Assembly: GCA_016200725.1 (NCBI GenBank)
Contig: JACQEE010000114.1
Location: 1-9,520, forward strand
From: Chloroflexota bacterium
Lineage (GTDB): Bacteria > Chloroflexota > Dehalococcoidia > SHYB01
Reading direction: 5' to 3'
Length of the DNA: 9,520 bases
The position numbers and the translations under genes are program-made. Shown here piece after piece: positions 5,668 to 9,520 of this stretch. The notes under the pieces are model-generated. The model made no database searches and was not told the DNA's origin. It was given only the letters and a program-made list of their open reading frames with translations. Position 1 is the first letter of the stretch, and each line of letters opens with the position of its first letter.

Positions 5668-6917
5668 GCAGCGCGAATGGCAAGGGGCCGCTCTCCGGTA
5701 TCCGCGTGATCGACTTCACGTGGTGGGTGGTCGGGCCGCAGGCGACGCGGTTCCTCGCGGCGTTCGGCGCGGACGTGATCATGATCGAGCGGCCGGACGC
5801 ATGGGTAGCCTTTCGCCAGGCGTCGTACCAGGGGAAGACCGGGCCGAACTACGGCACGATGTTCAACCACATCAACCCGATGAAGCGCAGCCTCACGCTC
5901 AACTTGCGCCACCCGAAGGGCTACGGGATCATCACGCGGCTCATCTCCAAGGCGGACGTCGTTATCGAGAACTTTTCGTCGCGCGTGATGGAATCGTGGG
6001 GGCTGACGTACGAGGAGATGAAGAAGGTCAAGCCGGACATCATCTATGTGAGCATGTCCGGGCTGGGCCATAAAGGGATGTACTCGGACTATGTGACGTT
6101 TGGACCTACGGCCCAGGCCCTCTCGGGGCTGACGCACACATCGGGGCAGCCGGGCGACCAGCCGCAGGGCTGGGGCTTCTCGTACATGGACCACGTCGGC
6201 GGGTATATCGCGGCGATGGGCGTGCTCTTCGCGCTGCACTACCGCAATCGCACGGGCAAGGGCCAGTACATCGACCAGGCCATCGTCGAGAGCGCGATCA
6301 CGCAGATGGGGCCGTACGTGCTCGATTACCAGGTGAACGGTCGAGGCACGCGGCGGCCGGACTTCCCGCCGGGGAACCACGCCTCGCACCCGAGAGTCGC
6401 GCCGCACAATGCCTATCGCTGCCAGGGGAAGGACAACGTGGGGCAGGACCAGTGGTGCGCCATCGCCTGCTTCGACGACGCGCAGTTCGCGTCGCTGTGC
6501 AAGGCGATGGGCAGACCGGAGATGGCCAGCGACCCGCGCTTTGCGACGAACCTCGCCAGCTTGCAGCACGAGTGCGAGCTGGACGAGGCCGTCGGCGCGT
6601 GGACGGCGTCGCGAGACAAGTTCAACGTGATGTACGCGCTGCAGTCGCAGGGCGTAACGGCGGGCGCGGTGCAGACGGCGCAGGACCGGCTCGAGCGCGA
6701 CAACCACCTGCGCGAGCGCGGCCTGTTTGTCGAGTTGGAGCATGCGGCGCTGGGCAAGCACCTCATGGAGACGCTGCCGATGCAGTTGTCGCGGACGCCG
6801 CACGAGTTCACGCGACCGGGGCCGCTGTGCGGTGAGCACAACGAGGCGGTGCTGACGGAACTGCTGCAGATGACGCCGGAGGATATCAAGGGGCTGAGGG
6901 AAGAGGGAGTGATTTAG
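5664..6917 (+). CDS. CaiB/BaiF family CoA-transferase (second gene of a pair)
   Basis: A 417-residue, apparently intact family III CoA-transferase. The start ATG (5664) overlaps the TGA (5665-5667) of the preceding CaiB gene, so translation is coupled, and paired CaiB genes such as bbsEF are known to encode two-subunit CoA-transferases. Visible segments: IRVIDFTWWVVGPQATRFLA, GADVIMIERP, VVIENFSSRVMESWGL, GKGQYIDQAIVESA (Glu209 at the acidic position), PHNAYRCQGKD and GPLCGEHNEAVLTELL. It is closer to the window's first CaiB gene than to its own partner. The frame is continuous with the 5' part of the broken gene, so automated calling may give a false 851-residue fusion from 4362. The substrate is unknown. 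Confidence 0.93.
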   Translation: MSSANGKGPLSGIRVIDFTWWVVGPQATRFLAAFGADVIMIERPDAWVAFRQASYQGKTGPNYGTMFNHINPMKRSLTLNLRHPKGYGIITRLISKADVVIENFSSRVMESWGLTYEEMKKVKPDIIYVSMSGLGHKGMYSDYVTFGPTAQALSGLTHTSGQPGDQPQGWGFSYMDHVGGYIAAMGVLFALHYRNRTGKGQYIDQAIVESAITQMGPYVLDYQVNGRGTRRPDFPPGNHASHPRVAPHNAYRCQGKDNVGQDQWCAIACFDDAQFASLCKAMGRPEMASDPRFATNLASLQHECELDEAVGAWTASRDKFNVMYALQSQGVTAGAVQTAQDRLERDNHLRERGLFVELEHAALGKHLMETLPMQLSRTPHEFTRPGPLCGEHNEAVLTELLQMTPEDIKGLREEGVI

Positions 6918-6940
6918 GTTCGTCGCACGGAGACCTGGAC

Positions 6941-7480
6941 GTGGGATCACAGAGGATTCATATCACTGGTGGGCCAGCGAGCGGCAAGACTACGGTGGCC
7001 AAGCGAATCGCGTCAGACTTGAAACTTCCTATTTTTGATCTCGATCAGATTGGTTTAGATCAGCAGAAAGATGGCAGGCCGACGGATGCAATGTCGGCCG
7101 AGGTCATACGAGTTGCAGCACTAGGCCAGTGGGTCACAGAAGGCACCTACATGGGGTGGGCGTTACCGTTGTTTGATCGGGCGACCTGTGTGGTGTGGCT
7201 TGATGTAGCCTGGAGAACCGCCTCCTACCGCATCATTAGCAGGCACATCAAAGCAACGGTGGCGAGAAACAACCGCTTCCCTGGGTGGCGACGCCTTTAC
7301 GAGTTTTGGCGCTGGAGCAGTCGCTACTATAACGACCGTAACCCGCCTGGCCTAAACATGTGGGGCGTCCCTATGACACGGGCCGAAGCCCGATCACTCT
7401 TGGAGCCGTATCGAGAAAAGTTAATTATATGCCGCTCGAGGGCGGACATCGTAGATCTAACGAAGCGTTTCTCGCGCTGA
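6941..7480 (+). CDS. Small P-loop kinase-like protein (adenylate-kinase/FlaR-like)
   Basis: A 179-residue cytosolic nucleotide-binding protein. Walker A is GGPASGKTT (residues 10-18) right after a first beta strand (RIHIT). FDLDQIG (32-38) fits the substrate-side DxD region of small kinases. WVTEGTYMG and CVVWLDV (Walker B-like) follow, then an Arg-rich lid-like segment. The order resembles proteins annotated as AAA-family ATPase or DNA topology modulation protein FlaR, which are probably small-molecule or nucleotide kinases. The GTG start is supported by GGAG (6929-6932) 8 nt upstream. It begins 24 nt after the CaiB stop, but its base composition is clearly more A/T-rich, so it may be a later arrival. 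A hairpin terminator follows 22 nt after the stop. Confidence 0.82.
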   Translation: MGSQRIHITGGPASGKTTVAKRIASDLKLPIFDLDQIGLDQQKDGRPTDAMSAEVIRVAALGQWVTEGTYMGWALPLFDRATCVVWLDVAWRTASYRIISRHIKATVARNNRFPGWRRLYEFWRWSSRYYNDRNPPGLNMWGVPMTRAEARSLLEPYREKLIICRSRADIVDLTKRFSR

Positions 7481-7502
7481 TTGCTATTGAGTGTCGACCA
7501 AC

Positions 7503-7539
7503 AATGAAAGAAGCCCGCCGTAGCGTGGCTTCTTTCATT
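7503..7539. terminator. Bidirectional terminator between convergent genes
   Basis: AATGAAAGAAGCC (7503-7515) pairs perfectly with GGCTTCTTTCATT (7527-7539) around an 11-nt loop. The A/G-rich left arm and C/T-rich right arm give U-rich transcript ends in both directions. It stands between the plus-strand kinase (stop 7480) and the minus-strand pruA (stop 7615). Confidence 0.85.
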
Positions 7540-7570
7540 TCAAAAGGTCTGGCTGCTATTGGGTCCGGTC

Positions 7571-7602
7571 GCCGAGCTAGAGGCGCTTGAAGCGCAGTGC
7601 GG
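7571..7602 (-). pseudogene. Decayed copy of the 3' end of the gene at 9394-9520
   Basis: These 32 bases match 9403-9434 at 27 positions. On the minus strand the distal gene ends in ALRFERLWLAEH and stop; here the same frame reads ALRFKRL, then TAG in place of TGG (Trp), then LGDRTQ and stop. The fragment starts just after the pruA stop codon. It looks like the end of a duplicated gene most of which has been lost. Chance similarity between two short GC-rich stretches is the alternative. Confidence 0.45.
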
Positions 7603-7614
7603 GGCGGAAGTGCG

Positions 7615-9225
7615 TTATCCCATGTAGGGCCGCTGCCAGGTGCGTGCGGGCGTGGTCGTCTCCTTGATGTTGCGGGGGCTCGTCCAGCGCGCGAGGTTGA
7701 GCCAGAAGCCGGCCTTGTCGTTGGTGCCGGAGCGGCGGGCGCCGCCGAAGGGCTGACGGCCAACTACGGCGCCCGTGGGCTTGTCGTTGATGTAGAAGTT
7801 GCCGGCGGTGAAGCGAAGGGTTTCCTCGGCCTGGGTGATTGCTCGCCGGTCGTGCGCGAAGATTGAGCCCGTCAAGCCGTAGGGCGTGGACTCGTCGCAC
7901 AGCCCCAGCGTCTCCTCGTAGCGCGCGTCGGGGTAGACGTAGACGGTGAGAACGGGGCCGAAGATTTCCTCGGTCATCAACCTACCCTTGGGATCTTTCG
8001 TTTCGATCACCGTCGGGCTGATGAACCAGCCCTGGCGGGCGTCGCTGTTGCCACCAGAGACGAAGGTGTAGGTTTCGCCATGGTCGCGGGCATGGGAAAG
8101 ATAGGCGTCGATCTTGTCGTAGGCCTCTTTGGTAATGACCGCGCCCATAGAGACGGTGAGGTCTTCGACAGGGCCGATCTTCACGTTGGCCAGTTCGTCT
8201 TGAAGCCTATGTCGCAGCGATGGCCATAGGCTCTCGGGGGCGTAGAGGCGTGAGGCGGCGGAGCACTTTTGCCCCTGGTACTCGAAGGCGCCGCGAATCG
8301 TGTTGGCGACCACCGCCTCTGGGTCGGCGGAAGGATGCACCACGATGAAGTCCTTGCCTCCTGTCTCGCCGACGACGCGCGGATAGCCGCGATAGGACGG
8401 GAGATGCTGGGCGATGCGCTGCCAGAAGTGTGTGAGCGCCGCAGCGCTGCCGGTGAAGTGCAGACCGGCGAAGGCGGGATGGCCGATGACGAGATCGGTA
8501 TGACGCTCGTGGAAGGGCACGAAGTTTACGACTCCCGGAGGCAGACCGGCTTCGATGAGCACCTGCATGATGCGATAGTTGGCGAGCAAAGTTGAGCGGG
8601 CGGGCTTCCAGAGAGCGACGTTGCCGGCGATGGCGGGCGCCGATGGGAGATTTCCCGCAATCGAGTAGAAGTTGAAGGGCGGCACTGCGAGCACGAAGCC
8701 CTCTAGGGGACGCCAGTCGAAGCGGTTGAACTCGCCGGCGGGTCCATCCTCCGGCTGCTGCTCCTCCAGCCAGCGCAGGTAGTAGGCGTTGAAGCGCCAG
8801 AAGTCGACCATCTCGGCGAGGTCGATCTCGGCCTCGACGGGCGTCTTTGACTGGTTGACCATGATGGCAGCGATGTGCTCGAGGCGATGGGGGCCTGCGA
8901 GGAGGTCGGCAGCGCGGAGGAAGACGGCGGCGCGATGGTAACTGTCCATCGCCGACCATTTACGGTGCGCCGTCAGCGCGGCGTCGATGGCGGCGCGCAA
9001 CTCGATCTCGGAGGCGAGGTGGGCGCGCGCCAGGACGCGTTGATGGTCGTGCGGACAGCGCACCTCGTAGATCTCCTGGGTGCGGATCTGGCGACCGTCG
9101 ATGACGAGCGGGATCTCCTCAACCCGGCTTCGCACCGCCTCGAGTTCGCGCTGAAGGCGCTGGCGCTCGGGCGTGCCAGGAGCGTAGGACAGGATGCGGT
9201 CAGCCTCATTTTTCGGCTTGTCCAC
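7615..9225 (-). CDS. pruA: L-glutamate gamma-semialdehyde (1-pyrroline-5-carboxylate) dehydrogenase
   Basis: Oxidises glutamate-5-semialdehyde to glutamate with NAD+, the second step of proline breakdown (also used from ornithine). A 536-residue aldehyde dehydrogenase with the family core: PPFNFYSIAGN (183-192), LWKPAR with Lys207, FTGS, VGETGGKD with the base Glu287, GQKCSA with the nucleophile Cys321, EEIFGPVL, and GGARRSGTNDKAG near the end. The N-terminal SYAPGTPERQ and C-terminal SPRNIKETTTPARTWQRPYM are typical of the stand-alone (human ALDH4A1-like) type. I chose the GTG at 9225 because AGGGAG (9231-9236) lies 5 nt upstream and the product then begins just before the conserved N-terminus. 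The ATG at 9270 lies within a likely -10 box. It is a separate unit, convergent with the catabolic block, with terminators on both sides. Confidence 0.93.
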   Translation of the reverse strand: MDKPKNEADRILSYAPGTPERQRLQRELEAVRSRVEEIPLVIDGRQIRTQEIYEVRCPHDHQRVLARAHLASEIELRAAIDAALTAHRKWSAMDSYHRAAVFLRAADLLAGPHRLEHIAAIMVNQSKTPVEAEIDLAEMVDFWRFNAYYLRWLEEQQPEDGPAGEFNRFDWRPLEGFVLAVPPFNFYSIAGNLPSAPAIAGNVALWKPARSTLLANYRIMQVLIEAGLPPGVVNFVPFHERHTDLVIGHPAFAGLHFTGSAAALTHFWQRIAQHLPSYRGYPRVVGETGGKDFIVVHPSADPEAVVANTIRGAFEYQGQKCSAASRLYAPESLWPSLRHRLQDELANVKIGPVEDLTVSMGAVITKEAYDKIDAYLSHARDHGETYTFVSGGNSDARQGWFISPTVIETKDPKGRLMTEEIFGPVLTVYVYPDARYEETLGLCDESTPYGLTGSIFAHDRRAITQAEETLRFTAGNFYINDKPTGAVVGRQPFGGARRSGTNDKAGFWLNLARWTSPRNIKETTTPARTWQRPYMG

Positions 9226-9268
9226 GGGGTCTCCCTCTGCACCGACAATCGGCAGACTTCTTACCATC

Positions 9269-9298
9269 ACGATAAGACGGTCGCGCCAGCGGCGTCAC
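9269..9298 (-). promoter_or_regulatory. Likely pruA promoter
   Basis: On the minus strand GTGACG (9293-9298, 4/6 to consensus) and TATCGT (9269-9274, 4/6) are separated by 18 bp. Transcription would start near 9262, leaving a leader of about 35-40 nt with a proper ribosome binding site, unlike the nearly leaderless plus-strand genes. Confidence 0.4.
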
Positions 9299-9332
9299 TG
9301 CCCTTGCATGCTAACGCATGGGCGGGCAGGGG

Positions 9333-9377
9333 CTGGAAGAGAAGAGGCCCCAATGATTGGGGCCTCTTCTCTTCCAG
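9333..9377 (-). terminator. Long hairpin terminator between the distal gene and pruA
   Basis: Bases 9333-9354 and 9356-9377 are perfect reverse complements over 22 bp around one central base. The real loop would be 3-5 nt. The descending arm is rich in C/T (CCTCTTCTCTTCC). It begins 17 nt after the stop of the minus-strand gene at 9394 and should end its transcript before the pruA promoter. Confidence 0.85.
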
Positions 9378-9393
9378 GGGGTTGACGCTTCGC

Positions 9394-9520
9394 CTAATGC
9401 TCGGCGAGCCAGAGGCGCTCGAAGCGGAGGGCGGAGGAGACGTCGTAGCGGCCGGGGAAGAAGCCCTTCACCCAGGGGTAGAGCACCTTCGTGGTAACGA
9501 TGTTCAACGCGGGAATGAAC
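9394..9520 (-). CDS. 3' end of an unrecognised gene (5' part outside the window)
   Basis: The minus strand has an open frame from the window edge to a TAG at 9394-9396, giving 41 residues: FIPALNIVTTKVLYPWVKGF, then FPGRYDVSSALRFERLWLAEH. The mix of hydrophobic and aromatic residues, codon use like the neighbours, and a strong terminator directly after the stop support a real gene end. I do not recognise the family. A proline dehydrogenase would be a natural neighbour of pruA, but this tail does not resemble the C-termini of that family that I know. A partial copy of the last codons recurs at 7571-7602. Confidence 0.7.
   Translation of the reverse strand, partial: FIPALNIVTTKVLYPWVKGFFPGRYDVSSALRFERLWLAEH

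Noticed and set aside
4362..6917. A single 851-residue double CaiB fusion protein
   Set aside because: The middle (about 5328-5663) is nonsense in this frame, while real CaiB sequence continues in another frame to the TGA at 5667. The start at 4362 also lies inside the zinc-finger gene. The fusion results from the frameshift.
5514..6950. Long open frame on the minus strand opposite the intact CaiB gene
   Set aside because: Arg/Leu/His-rich translation with no family motifs; the opposite strand carries a clear CaiB protein. Typical shadow in GC-rich DNA.
9226..9270. ATG at 9270 as the pruA start
   Set aside because: It overlaps a likely -10 box and has no ribosome binding site, while the GTG at 9225 has AGGGAG 5 nt upstream and gives the usual family length.
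9306..9319. Short inverted repeat CATGC-TAAC-GCATG upstream of the pruA promoter as an operator
   Set aside because: The arms are only 5 bp and nothing else links it to a regulator; too short to claim.
1..9520. CRISPR arrays, tRNA or rRNA genes, transposase or phage genes
   Set aside because: No regularly spaced repeats, no tRNA-like cloverleaf or rRNA sequence, and no transposase or integrase motif was seen on either strand.

Overview
The window is GC-rich bacterial DNA, densely coded, with catabolic genes of the acyl-CoA type. The gene content (three CaiB/BaiF CoA-transferases, aldo/keto reductase, NIPSNAP, SMP-30 lactonase, PruA), copies of a dispersed repeat with the core TTCGACAGGCTCACCACGAA, and extended -10 boxes lying only 10-11 nt before start codons would suit an uncultured Chloroflexota (Dehalococcoidia/SAR202-like) or a similar soil or marine lineage. 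That placement is inference; no rRNA or tRNA is present to fix it.

Layout. Bases 2-6917 hold a plus-strand catabolic block: the 3' part of a CaiB/BaiF CoA-transferase; an aldo/keto reductase; a two-domain NIPSNAP protein whose Shine-Dalgarno sequence overlaps the reductase stop codon; a repeat-filled gap; an SMP-30/gluconolactonase-like hydrolase; a small zinc-finger-like two-helix membrane protein; and a pair of CaiB/BaiF genes joined by an ATGA overlap. The first gene of that pair carries a frameshift, probably with loss of about 20 codons. Bases 6941-7480 encode a small P-loop kinase-like protein of visibly lower GC. A convergent terminator (7503-7539) separates it from the minus strand, which carries 1-pyrroline-5-carboxylate dehydrogenase (PruA type, 7615-9225), a 22-bp-arm hairpin terminator (9333-9377), and the 3' end of an unrecognised gene running off the window.

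How the genes may work together. The plus-strand block reads as a route that activates an organic acid by CoA transfer (the CaiB pair), reduces a carbonyl (aldo/keto reductase) and opens a lactone or ester ring (SMP-30 fold). The NIPSNAP protein is in the same transcription unit as the reductase, but its job is not known from sequence. The substrate cannot be read from the DNA. PruA belongs to proline/ornithine breakdown and is a separate unit.

The most unusual points are a tandem NIPSNAP protein whose two domains are joined by a translated intergenic-type repeat, the same kind of repeat event inside the reductase, the broken member of the coupled CoA-transferase pair, the small C2H2-like membrane protein, and a decayed copy of a neighbouring gene's 3' end just downstream of pruA.
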